A stretch of 23,120 nucleotides of DNA, from the IMG/VR virus record IMGVR_UViG_3300046028_002995, positions 1 through 23,120 of that record; one strand, written 5' to 3'. This stretch comes from a virus. The notes beneath the pieces were generated by a model, which saw only the letters and a program-made list of their open reading frames with translations, ran no database searches and was not told where the DNA came from. The translations under genes and the position numbers were made by a program. The stretch's first letter is position 1. Each line of letters begins with the position of its first letter. Shown here piece after piece: positions 15,608 to 22,505 of this stretch.

Positions 15608-17500
15608 ATGACAAAAAGCTTATCAAATATATTAAAAAATACTAACACTTCTACGTTAGCAGTTTCTCTAGGTGGAACTGGATTAACATCATCAGGGAAT
15701 ACCGGAAATATTTTGGTAAGCACTGGAACTGGGTGGGCGAGTGTATCTTCGCCTATCGCAAATACTACAACGTTCGGCGCAGTAAAAGTTGACGGAACGA
15801 CTATTATTGCTAATAATGGTGTAATTAGTGCTAATAGCAGCGGAAGCGGTTCTTCTACTAAAACTGTTGTAAATCTTTCGAGTGCATATACTATAGTATC
15901 TGGGGATAACGGAAAAGTTTTTAATTGTATAGCTAATACTTTTGCGATAACATTATCATCCGCGATAACATTAGGTAATGGTTTTTCGTGTAATATTTTA
16001 AATTCGTATGCATCCGGAGGAATAACTACAATTACTATTACTCCATTTGGTGGACAAACCGTTGGGAGTAAATCTACTTGGTTGCTTAGAACTGGAGAAG
16101 GTATTGCTATTATTTCTAATGGCGCAAATTGGATTATCGGCGATACAAGAATAGCTGGTATTTTATCAACTAGCGGCGATCAAAGCGGAGCATCGCCTGC
16201 CAGCGCAGGAGGAAATCAATGTATCGCTATGGGGTGGAATTCCAGTGCTTTAAACATCGCGTCGATAGCTTTTGGTAATGGGGCTTTGGCTACTGGAGAT
16301 AGAGCAACTTGTATTGGAACTGGAACTTCGCAAGCAGGAGGATATGGCTTTGCTGCAGGTTATAATTCTACGGCATCTGGAGGCAATGCCGTAGCTATTG
16401 GATCTGCTAGCACTTCATCTGGTAGTTCTTCTGTTGCTATAGGAGCTTCCGCTTTAGCGTCCGGAGCGGATACGATTGCTATAGGATCTTCTGCACAGGC
16501 TATAACCGGAACGGGAGCAATCGCTTTGGGTAATTCTAGAGCAAACGGAATTAATAGTTTTGCAGTTGCAGTTGCTAACAATACAGGAAGTTTTGGGGCA
16601 ACTGGTAGAAATAGTATAGCAATTGGAGTTACTACATGGGCGTCAGCTGCAAATACTGTAGCGATAGGTTCAAATTCCGGTAATAAAGGAGGTGCATGGG
16701 CAACTGCTGCTGGCGCTATAGCTTTCGGTAGTTCGCAAGCATGGGGAATAGATAGTTTTGCTGCGAATATCGGTGATTCTTGGGCTCTTTATGGAGCCGG
16801 AGGAACTCAAAGTTTATGTATTGGGAGTAATTCAAAAGCAAGTGGTCTTGCAGCCGTATCGTTAATGGCTGGTAATATTGCATCTGGAGCTCAATCGTTT
16901 AATGGGTCTTATATAGGTACAACTTCCGGAACCGCATCAACCGCGTTTGGTTGGAGTTCAAATTGCGGAGGAAGTTATGCATTCGCTGTTGGATATAAAG
17001 CTAATGGAAACGGAATTGCGTCTGTTGCGCTAGGCGGTTCTAATGCCGTTGCGACAGAACATGGCAAAATTGCATTTGGTTGCGCATGGGATACTGGAGC
17101 TGGAAATGGTCAAGCAGGTAAAATTGTTCTTGGTGGTTCAACAACTACGACAACTGCGGTCGTTTTGACGTCTAACGGTTCAGCTGCATCAACTAATAAT
17201 CAATTAATTGTGTTGACAAATCAAGCGATGACTTTTACTGGTATGTTAATTGCTAAACAAACCGCGTCAGCTAATATGGCATCTTATATGTTTAAAGGCG
17301 CTATCGTAAACAACGGCGGAACAGTATCAATTTCAAGTATTTCTGTGGATACTATTGTCGATACAATAGGATTAGGGGCGACGCCGACATTTACTGCCGA
17401 TAATACAAATAAAGCATTAGCAGTAACTTCAGGATATAAATCGGCTACCAGTATTCGTTGGTTTTGTTCAATAGACAGTATTGAAGTTGTATATGCATAA
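15608..17500 (+). CDS. Tail fibre with YadA-like head (Hep/Hag repeat) domain
   Basis: The protein is 630 residues. Residues 1-45 repeat the adaptor seen at 13720 (K-S-L-S-N-I ... G-G-T-G-L-T-S-S-G-N-T-G-N-I-L-V-S). A short link (F-G-A-V-K-V-D-G-T-T-I) and a beta domain (about 85-190) follow. Residues of about 195-480 contain many 14-residue-type repeats such as A-V-A-I-G-S-A-S-T-S-S-G, V-A-I-G-A-S-A-L-A-S-G-A and T-I-A-I-G-S-S-A-Q-A, the signature of the left-handed parallel beta-roll head of trimeric autotransporter adhesins (YadA/Hia type). The C-terminal about 120 residues form a separate domain found at the ends of phage fibres. The expected state is a trimer. No autotransporter membrane anchor is present, so the beta-roll is used as a phage adhesin. 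Confidence 0.87.
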   Translation: MTKSLSNILKNTNTSTLAVSLGGTGLTSSGNTGNILVSTGTGWASVSSPIANTTTFGAVKVDGTTIIANNGVISANSSGSGSSTKTVVNLSSAYTIVSGDNGKVFNCIANTFAITLSSAITLGNGFSCNILNSYASGGITTITITPFGGQTVGSKSTWLLRTGEGIAIISNGANWIIGDTRIAGILSTSGDQSGASPASAGGNQCIAMGWNSSALNIASIAFGNGALATGDRATCIGTGTSQAGGYGFAAGYNSTASGGNAVAIGSASTSSGSSSVAIGASALASGADTIAIGSSAQAITGTGAIALGNSRANGINSFAVAVANNTGSFGATGRNSIAIGVTTWASAANTVAIGSNSGNKGGAWATAAGAIAFGSSQAWGIDSFAANIGDSWALYGAGGTQSLCIGSNSKASGLAAVSLMAGNIASGAQSFNGSYIGTTSGTASTAFGWSSNCGGSYAFAVGYKANGNGIASVALGGSNAVATEHGKIAFGCAWDTGAGNGQAGKIVLGGSTTTTTAVVLTSNGSAASTNNQLIVLTNQAMTFTGMLIAKQTASANMASYMFKGAIVNNGGTVSISSISVDTIVDTIGLGATPTFTADNTNKALAVTSGYKSATSIRWFCSIDSIEVVYA

Positions 17501-17503
17501 ATA
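17496..17503 (+). promoter_or_regulatory. Possible late promoter (CATAAATA)
   Basis: CATAAATA overlaps the stop of the YadA-like fibre and lies 25 bases before the ATG at 17528, with AAGGA between. It fits the cyanophage late motif NATAAATA and is one base from T4 TATAAATA. It sits in the only gap of over 20 bases in this part of the operon. Confidence 0.45.
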
Positions 17504-17527
17504 TTTAATTTAACAAGGAAAACAACA

Positions 17528-17821
17528 ATGGCAATACAATTAGACTTAATGACAAGTAATTTTGGAATCTCTTTTCAAGCAGCATATTTTCGCGTGGCAA
17601 CTGCTCAAGTTTCAAAACAGCGTGGAGGATCTTTTTCTGTAATGATTGATATAGTTGGTTATGCAACTAAACCTATTACTGAAGAAGTACGAGATATCGA
17701 TTTTCGTAGATATCACGCTCCATTAGATGAAGTTGAATCTCAAACTGGAGCAACATTCCTAGAAAAAGTATATAACTGGGTTGCAATACAAGAAGATATG
17801 GCAGGCGCCATAGGAGTTTAA
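17528..17821 (+). CDS. Small conserved fibre-associated phage protein
   Basis: The protein is 97 residues. The ATG is preceded by AAGGA. The pattern is M-A-I-Q-L-D-L-M-T-S-N-F-G-I-S-F-x-A-A-Y-F-R-V, then a charged strand (R-G-G-S-F-S-V-M-I-D-I-V-G-Y), and finally F-L-E-K-V-Y-N-W-V-A-I-Q-E-D-M-A-G-A. This matches a type of small protein I associate with tail-fibre clusters of environmental phages, where the end is usually of the form A-Y-x-x-L-K-x-x-P-E-F-x-G-A. No function is known to me. It is followed one base later by the S74 chaperone protein, whose AGGAG ribosome-binding site lies within its last codons, so the two are probably made together. Confidence 0.65.
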   Translation: MAIQLDLMTSNFGISFQAAYFRVATAQVSKQRGGSFSVMIDIVGYATKPITEEVRDIDFRRYHAPLDEVESQTGATFLEKVYNWVAIQEDMAGAIGV

Positions 17822-17822
17822 A

Positions 17823-18293
17823 ATGGCTATTAGTTTTAACCATGCTGCAAATACAATTACTGATTGTCAAATAAGTTCCATTGGTATAGGAACGGCTGCA
17901 TCCGGTACTGCAGGAGAAATACGAGCCACTAATAATATTACTGCGTATTATTCGGATGAAAGATTAAAAACTAATATTGTTAATATTACAAATGCGTTAG
18001 AAAAAATACTTCAATTAAACGGTGTAACATTTAACGCAAATGACCTTGCTGCTTCATTTGGATATACTAACCAATCACAGCAAGTTGGTATTATAGCTCA
18101 ACAAGTTGAAGCGGTTTTACCCCAAATCGTTGTACCTGCACCGTTTGATATTGGTAGAAATGAAGACGGTGATGAGTATTCAATAAGTGGTGAAAATTTC
18201 AAAACGGTTCAATATGAGAAATTAGTTCCGTTATTGATTGAAGCTATTAAAGAATTAACTATGGAAGTTAATAAATTAAAAGGTGTTAACTAA
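17823..18293 (+). CDS. Minimal fibre protein with S74 intramolecular chaperone domain
   Basis: The protein is 156 residues. From residue 44 it carries the peptidase S74 (endosialidase intramolecular chaperone) signature: S-D-E-R-L-K-T-N-I, then A-L-E-K-I-L-Q-L-N-G-V-T-F, then Q-V-G-I-I-A-Q-Q-V-E-A-V-L-P-Q-I-V, V-Q-Y-E-K-L-V-P-L-L-I-E-A-I-K-E-L and a coiled-coil end. In characterised members the domain trimerises, guides folding of the upstream beta-fibre, then cuts itself off at the Ser, with a Lys five residues on as catalytic partner; here Ser44 and Lys49 are both present. The matured fibre part would then be only 43 residues, which is very short for this family. AGGAG precedes the start, and the stop overlaps the next start as TAATG. 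Confidence 0.9.
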   Translation: MAISFNHAANTITDCQISSIGIGTAASGTAGEIRATNNITAYYSDERLKTNIVNITNALEKILQLNGVTFNANDLAASFGYTNQSQQVGIIAQQVEAVLPQIVVPAPFDIGRNEDGDEYSISGENFKTVQYEKLVPLLIEAIKELTMEVNKLKGVN

Positions 18294-19279
18294 TGAAAGA
18301 ATATACATGGGAAATATTATCGTTATATACAACACCATCTGTTGATAGTTTATCGAGTGTTGTTAAACGGGTTACATGGCGATATCAAGTTAAAGATGGG
18401 ACATACGTAGCTGACACATATAAAGAAACTTACTTTAATTCGGTTGATCCAAATAATTTTATTGACTATAATAACTTAACACCAGAAATTGTTTTTGGTT
18501 GGATATCTTCAGTTGAAAATATCGATACTATTAAATTAGAATTAGACGAAAAATTATTAGCTGTAAAAGCTCCTGTACTTGTAGAAAAAGAAATACCATG
18601 GGACCGCACTATCAATTATACAGGTACAGAACAATTTGTTCTTACGTTAAATGATGCTGTAGTATTAGGACCAATTAAATGGAATAGCGGAGATTTTAAT
18701 AAGGTATTAAATCAAAATGGTGCAAACGATATTTTACCTACAGATATTTTAGCTTATAAACAAGGTATCGTACCTGTAAATCAACCTTTAGTATTAACAG
18801 ACGCATTGAAAATATATCAAGTTAGTAATGTTGTTAATGATACAGGGTTTGATAATATTTTATTTGATGGTACTGATATTACGTGGGATTTAACATCAGG
18901 TAAAGCTGTTGGTACATATACACCAACATCAAAATCTATTAAACATATTAAAACAACTCTTAAGCAAAATTTAAGAAATAAAAATAATATATTAGAAGAT
19001 ACCCCAATAACCGTGGAAATAGATGGTACAGAATTTACTATTTCAGCTACCACTTGGGGGCGAATCTTTGTTATAACAAAGATTCTACGGTTAGCAGATG
19101 GTGAAAGTTGTAGTTGGTGGAACAACAAAGTAAAAACAACAGTAACGAAAGATCAGTTAAAGCAAATGTTGAATGCTATTGACGACTACATCGATTCGTT
19201 ATGGGATGATGAAATCCCAAAAATCGTAGAAATAGATAGTTGTGATACAGTTGCTAAATTAAAAATCATCGTTATTTAA
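18293..19279 (+). CDS. Phage structural protein, DUF7936-like N-terminus and DUF4376-like C-terminus
   Basis: The protein is 328 residues. The N-terminal about 95 residues (Y-T-W-E-I-L-S-L-Y-T-T-P-S-V-D-S-L-S-S-V, then V-T-W-R-Y-Q, then F-I-D-Y-N-N-L-T-P-E-I-V-F-G-W-I) match a small domain common in cyanophages and T4-like phages (DUF7936 by recollection). The C-terminal about 90 residues (I-x-V-E-I-D-G-T-E-F-T-I-S, then W-W-N-N-K-V-K-T-T-V-T-K-D-Q-L, then C-D-T-V-A-K-L) resemble DUF4376, a domain often attached to tail or fibre-assembly proteins. The middle (about 105-215) is unassigned. Its start overlaps the S74 gene stop. The role is unknown; position suggests fibre assembly or attachment. 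Confidence 0.75.
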   Translation: MKEYTWEILSLYTTPSVDSLSSVVKRVTWRYQVKDGTYVADTYKETYFNSVDPNNFIDYNNLTPEIVFGWISSVENIDTIKLELDEKLLAVKAPVLVEKEIPWDRTINYTGTEQFVLTLNDAVVLGPIKWNSGDFNKVLNQNGANDILPTDILAYKQGIVPVNQPLVLTDALKIYQVSNVVNDTGFDNILFDGTDITWDLTSGKAVGTYTPTSKSIKHIKTTLKQNLRNKNNILEDTPITVEIDGTEFTISATTWGRIFVITKILRLADGESCSWWNNKVKTTVTKDQLKQMLNAIDDYIDSLWDDEIPKIVEIDSCDTVAKLKIIVI

Positions 19280-19288
19280 GGTATCAAT

Positions 19289-20191
19289 ATGACATTACCT
19301 ACAGCGGGATCAGCAATATCCTTAAACCAAGTTAATGTTGAATTAGCTTTAACGGGTACCACGGCTATTCAAATGAATCAAACTAATGTACGTACATTGT
19401 TTGCAAAACCGAGCGGTGCAATTTCAATGAGTGATGGGCGCGGTAAGAGTAACAGCCCTACTGTTTCATCTATAGTGGTTTCTGGTACCACTAGTTATAA
19501 TTACGCTGGAGCGACTACCGCTACTTGGACCGTACTAATTACGTACACAAACGGTTCAACAAGCACTGATTGTACACTATTAACTTGGAGTCAATATACT
19601 GGTACCTACAACACTGGTACAACTGTTAATGTTCCACTAAAAACATTAGTTGTTACTACCGCTAACGTAAAACTGTCAACCACTGGTAATGTTGGTGGAG
19701 GTATCGGATATATTAAAGCTGTAAACACTTCTAATGGTGTAGCAGGGTATCTAAATGTAACATGGACCTGTCTACCATTAAAAACATTAATTACTATGAT
19801 GGACGGTACCCAAAAATCAATAGGATCTATTAAGGTCGGTGATATAGTTAAAGCTATTGACCCTAAAACTCAAATACGGTCCAACGAAAAAGTAACGTTT
19901 GTATTAGATACAAACACGTCATATAATTTAATAAAAATAACCTGTGAAGATAATATTATTTTAGAACCAACACCGGAACATGAAGTGTGGGTTAAACGCA
20001 ACGGTGTAACACTATGGTGCGAGTCAAAAGATGTATTGGTAGATGATGAATTATTAGCGGATAATTTAACCTATAAAAAAATACTTACGATTGAACAAGT
20101 TTGTTATCCAGAAGGTATTGAAGTAGGTAATATATCAGTTGCAAACGCAAAAGTATATTTTGCAGAACGTCTATTAATGCATAACACGTAA
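19289..20191 (+). CDS. Phage structural protein with C-terminal Hint (intein-like) domain
   Basis: The protein is 300 residues. Residues 1-60 (T-L-P-T-A-G-S-A-I-S-L-N-Q-V-N-V-E-L ... G-A-I-S-M-S-D-G-R-G-K-S) are a structural start common in marine phage tail proteins. A beta-rich domain of about 95 residues follows. At Cys161 a Hint domain begins: C-L-P-L-K-T-L-I-T-M-M-D-G (block A), T-P-E-H (block B TxxH), F-A-E-R-L-L-M-H-N ending at Asn299. The protein then ends with one Thr, the usual +1 residue of an intein. Hint domains shift the upstream peptide bond to a thioester and so allow splicing, cleavage or linkage to a nucleophile. There is no homing endonuclease insert (139-residue domain). 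The AAGGT ribosome site is good. The context, just before glycosyltransferase genes, is unusual. Confidence 0.85.
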   Translation: MTLPTAGSAISLNQVNVELALTGTTAIQMNQTNVRTLFAKPSGAISMSDGRGKSNSPTVSSIVVSGTTSYNYAGATTATWTVLITYTNGSTSTDCTLLTWSQYTGTYNTGTTVNVPLKTLVVTTANVKLSTTGNVGGGIGYIKAVNTSNGVAGYLNVTWTCLPLKTLITMMDGTQKSIGSIKVGDIVKAIDPKTQIRSNEKVTFVLDTNTSYNLIKITCEDNIILEPTPEHEVWVKRNGVTLWCESKDVLVDDELLADNLTYKKILTIEQVCYPEGIEVGNISVANAKVYFAERLLMHNT

Positions 20192-20193
20192 TC

Positions 20194-20751
20194 ATGTTTG
20201 ATATTATAGTACTATCTAGTTCTAATATGATAAATCATGTTTTAGATCAAACATTGAAAGCTAATACAAATTCATTTCATATCATAACACCATTTAATAA
20301 TACAAACACTGAACCTAGTGTAAAAATTACCGTTACTGATAAGCCTGAATTAGCTATAGAAAACCGTGTTGTATTAGTAATTACAAATGATTGTTATTTA
20401 CCTAAGTTTTGGGAAGTACAATTTTTACGCACTTTACAAATTGATACATCACAAGTTTTAGTTCCATGTTTTACCAATTCAAAATATCAAGAACAACAAT
20501 GTCCGTTATTTGAGACCTTTACTAATGGTATATACTTAGAAAAATTAGATTGGTATAATAGGTGTAGTAAACCTTCTATTAAACAAATATCAAATTGCTC
20601 TATCGATGCTAGTTTATTTGGGTATACTACATTCGTTGATACACCATTAGATGAACGTAATTGGAATGTATTACAGTCATGTATCATAGGTAATGGTAAA
20701 ATATTAGCTAAAGATACAAACAATTTTATAAACCTACTAGATTTAATATGA
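20194..20751 (+). CDS. Unidentified protein in glycosyltransferase operon, possibly a degenerate GT-A fold
   Basis: The protein is 185 residues and starts 2 bases after the Hint gene, with no clear ribosome-binding site, so coupling is likely. It opens with strand F-D-I-I-V-L-S-S-S-N. A middle strand V-V-L-V-I-T-N-D-C-Y-L-P lies where glycosyltransferases carry their DxD motif, here without a second Asp. The end (S-I-D-A-S-L-F-G ... P-L-D-E-R-N-W-N-V-L-Q-S-C-I-I-G-N-G-K-I) loosely follows the F-D-E-x-x-W-x-x-x-D of GT2 enzymes. I regard this as a weak structural hint, not an assignment. The stop shares ATGA with the next gene, a glycosyltransferase. Confidence 0.6.
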   Translation: MFDIIVLSSSNMINHVLDQTLKANTNSFHIITPFNNTNTEPSVKITVTDKPELAIENRVVLVITNDCYLPKFWEVQFLRTLQIDTSQVLVPCFTNSKYQEQQCPLFETFTNGIYLEKLDWYNRCSKPSIKQISNCSIDASLFGYTTFVDTPLDERNWNVLQSCIIGNGKILAKDTNNFINLLDLI

Positions 20752-21320
20752 TACAAGTTTGTATACCACATACAGGTGAAATAGATGCAAATTTAGTAGA
20801 ATGGCTAACTGATAATAATCATAAACCATTTTTGCAAAAAAGTTATTCTGTGTGTAAAGGTCGTAATCAACTTATGGAAAGATTCTTAAATGAATCAACT
20901 GCCGAGTGGTTATTCTATCTTGATTCTGATATGCATCCAGCAACTCCTGATCTATTTGAATTTGTAGAACAACAAACTGTTGATTGTTTATTTGTTCCTG
21001 GTATTACTAATAAACTAAAATGGAACATGTCGCTAGATACAACTGAACTATTAGAGTTAACAGAGTATACACCAAGTGGAAAGTATGAGTTAAAACAAAC
21101 TAATATATTTGGTGGTTCTGGTATATTGCTACATAGAAGATTAGTTGAAAAGTTACCTAAGAATATATGGCGTGAATCTAACAATAATATTACATCTGAA
21201 GATATCTTATTTGCATTTACATTGACGCAAACATATAATATCCCAGCGTATGTAATTTGGAATTCTGCATTACACCACTACAAGGGTGGGTTTGATTTGT
21301 ATTCGTTGGTTAATTTATGA
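20748..21320 (+). CDS. GT-A type glycosyltransferase
   Basis: The protein is 190 residues. The pattern is that of a small GT2-like enzyme: a conserved helix C-K-G-R-N-Q-L-M-E-R-F-L, then strand W-L-F-Y-L-D-S-D-M-H-P with the metal-binding DSD, then F-G-G-S-G-I-L-L-H-R-R, a catalytic-type S-E-D-I-L-F-A, and A-L-H-H-Y-K-G with the His that often completes metal coordination. These cytosolic enzymes transfer a sugar from a nucleotide donor; the acceptor cannot be read from the sequence. It is joined to both neighbours by ATGA overlaps. Such small phage glycosyltransferases modify phage DNA, phage proteins or host polysaccharides. Confidence 0.85.
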   Translation: MIQVCIPHTGEIDANLVEWLTDNNHKPFLQKSYSVCKGRNQLMERFLNESTAEWLFYLDSDMHPATPDLFEFVEQQTVDCLFVPGITNKLKWNMSLDTTELLELTEYTPSGKYELKQTNIFGGSGILLHRRLVEKLPKNIWRESNNNITSEDILFAFTLTQTYNIPAYVIWNSALHHYKGGFDLYSLVNL

Positions 21321-21976
21321 AAATATTAGTCGGCGCACCAGTGAATCAAACTACTGAAATTTTTGAACAGTATATTACAGCATTACGAGAAATGGAAGGT
21401 GATTTTGATTTATTCTTTATACTACATAATTCTCCGCATTTAAAACCATTGTTAAATGATAACGAGTATATAGAGTTTAACACTAGCACACTATATAAAC
21501 CGCATATATGGAATCCTAAGAATTTAAAAGAAGTTGGAATTATGCGTAATATGTTATTAAATTACGCAAAAGTTAATAACTACGATTATTTTTTAACATT
21601 TGATAGTGATCAGATTGCCCACCCTGATATGCTACAGCATCTACTATCATTAGATAAAGACATTGTTGGCGAAGTAATTTGGACTAAATGGAAATCTAGT
21701 GAAGAAGAGATGCCAAATGCATGGATGTCTGATTTTTATGAGTTTGGTAATTTTCCTATAGGACTATTTAGAACACCCGGATTGTACAAAGTTGGTATGA
21801 TCGGCGGGTGTTATTTAATTAAAAGAAACGTATTATTAGCTGGCGTTAATTATAATCCAATTTATAATTTATCTTGTACTACTTGGGAAGATAGAGCATT
21901 TTTCGTTAGAGCTGCAGTACATGGATTTGATTGTTATGTTGATACAACGTATCCAATAAAACATTTATATGATTAA
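21317..21976 (+). CDS. GT-A type glycosyltransferase, second of the pair
   Basis: The protein is 219 residues. It has M-K-I-L-V-G-A-P-V-N at the start, R-N-M-L-L-N-Y-A, then strand Y-F-L-T-F-D-S-D-Q-I-A-H-P with DSD, and V-G-M-I-G-G-C-Y-L-I-K-R near the acceptor site. At the end it has the diagnostic W-E-D-R-A-F-F-V-R-A-A-V-H-G-F-D-C-Y-V-D-T and P-I-K-H-L-Y-D. The E-D ... A-x-x-H-G-F ... V-D ... H-L-Y pattern is characteristic of phage-encoded enzymes of this fold. It overlaps the preceding gene as ATGA and ends directly before a strong terminator, so it is the last gene of the plus-strand operon. The sugar donor and acceptor are not known; it may act in sequence with the upstream enzyme. Confidence 0.88.
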   Translation: MKILVGAPVNQTTEIFEQYITALREMEGDFDLFFILHNSPHLKPLLNDNEYIEFNTSTLYKPHIWNPKNLKEVGIMRNMLLNYAKVNNYDYFLTFDSDQIAHPDMLQHLLSLDKDIVGEVIWTKWKSSEEEMPNAWMSDFYEFGNFPIGLFRTPGLYKVGMIGGCYLIKRNVLLAGVNYNPIYNLSCTTWEDRAFFVRAAVHGFDCYVDTTYPIKHLYD

Positions 21977-21977
21977 T

Positions 21978-22006
21978 AAAAAAGGGAGCCGAAGCTCCCT
22001 TTTTTA
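21978..22006. terminator. Bidirectional intrinsic terminator with UUCG loop
   Basis: A6, then stem GGGAGC (21984-21989), loop CGAA, stem GCTCCC (21994-21999) and T6 (22000-22005). The plus-strand reading ends with T6; the minus-strand reading also has T6 and a UUCG tetraloop closed by C-G, a very stable type. It sits between the convergent stops at 21976 and 22010. Confidence 0.95.
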
Positions 22007-22009
22007 TTC

Positions 22010-22456
22010 TTAGTTATCCAGCTGGATAGATAAAGCAGATGCCGAGAATGTCGGAGCCGCGTCACCATTGTTTACTGTTTTTGGAGTAGTTAAATTTCCA
22101 TAAAACAATAAATTACCACCAGCAGATGCATCATACATACCAAATGCAGTAATAACGCCCCAGTTTGCTCCAGTAGGAACAGGGAAAGTAATAGAATTAA
22201 TGTTATAAGTTGTGCCACTTGTACCAACACTAATTGAAGTGTTACTAGAACCTTGTGTAGCAGACCAATTTAATAACGTTGAACCAACTTGTACTCTAGC
22301 ATAACCGCCGCCAGAAACTTCAACTTGTCCTGTATTTGCATCACTTGTTCCTGTTGTCAATAAACCAATCCAAGTGTTTCCAGGTGGTGTATATGTTTGA
22401 CCTCTAAAAACATAATCGATTAATTTATTTTCAAGATAATCGGACATTGCGCTCAT
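22010..22456 (-). CDS. Gp80-like phage tail-fibre protein
   Basis: The protein is 148 residues. It begins M-S-A-M-S-D-Y-L-E-N-K-L-I-D-Y-V-F-R-G, then has W-I-G-L-L-T-T, then E-V-S-G-G-G-Y-A-R-V, A-I-T-F-type strands (S-I-T-F-P-V-P), W-G-V-I-T-A-F-G-M-Y-D-A-S-A-G-G-N-L-L-F-Y-G and N-N-G-D-A-A-P-T-F. This is a well-known, near full-length phage structural family, described as tail fibre protein (Gp80-like), present in many phages and prophages. The start is fixed by AAGGAG 7 bases before the ATG. It is read toward the shared terminator. Its exact place in the virion is not shown by the sequence. Confidence 0.85.
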   Translation of the reverse strand: MSAMSDYLENKLIDYVFRGQTYTPPGNTWIGLLTTGTSDANTGQVEVSGGGYARVQVGSTLLNWSATQGSSNTSISVGTSGTTYNINSITFPVPTGANWGVITAFGMYDASAGGNLLFYGNLTTPKTVNNGDAAPTFSASALSIQLDN

Positions 22457-22467
22457 GTATAACTCCT

Positions 22468-22505
22468 TATTTATATATTTTTATTTAAAGTATTTAGTAT
22501 TTATA
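22468..22505 (-). promoter_or_regulatory. Late promoter(s) TATAAATA for the Gp80-like gene
   Basis: TATAAATA, an exact T4 late consensus, occurs on the minus strand at 22498-22505, directly beyond the stop of the preceding gene, and again at 22468-22475 overlapping the ribosome-binding site. The first is better placed: its start point would lie about 35 bases before the ATG. The second would leave almost no leader. Confidence 0.65.

Noticed and set aside
19769-20191. Full intein with homing endonuclease
   Set aside because: The Hint part is 139 residues and has no LAGLIDADG or HNH insert; the following gene is in another frame, so no longer C-extein is hidden by a simple stop.
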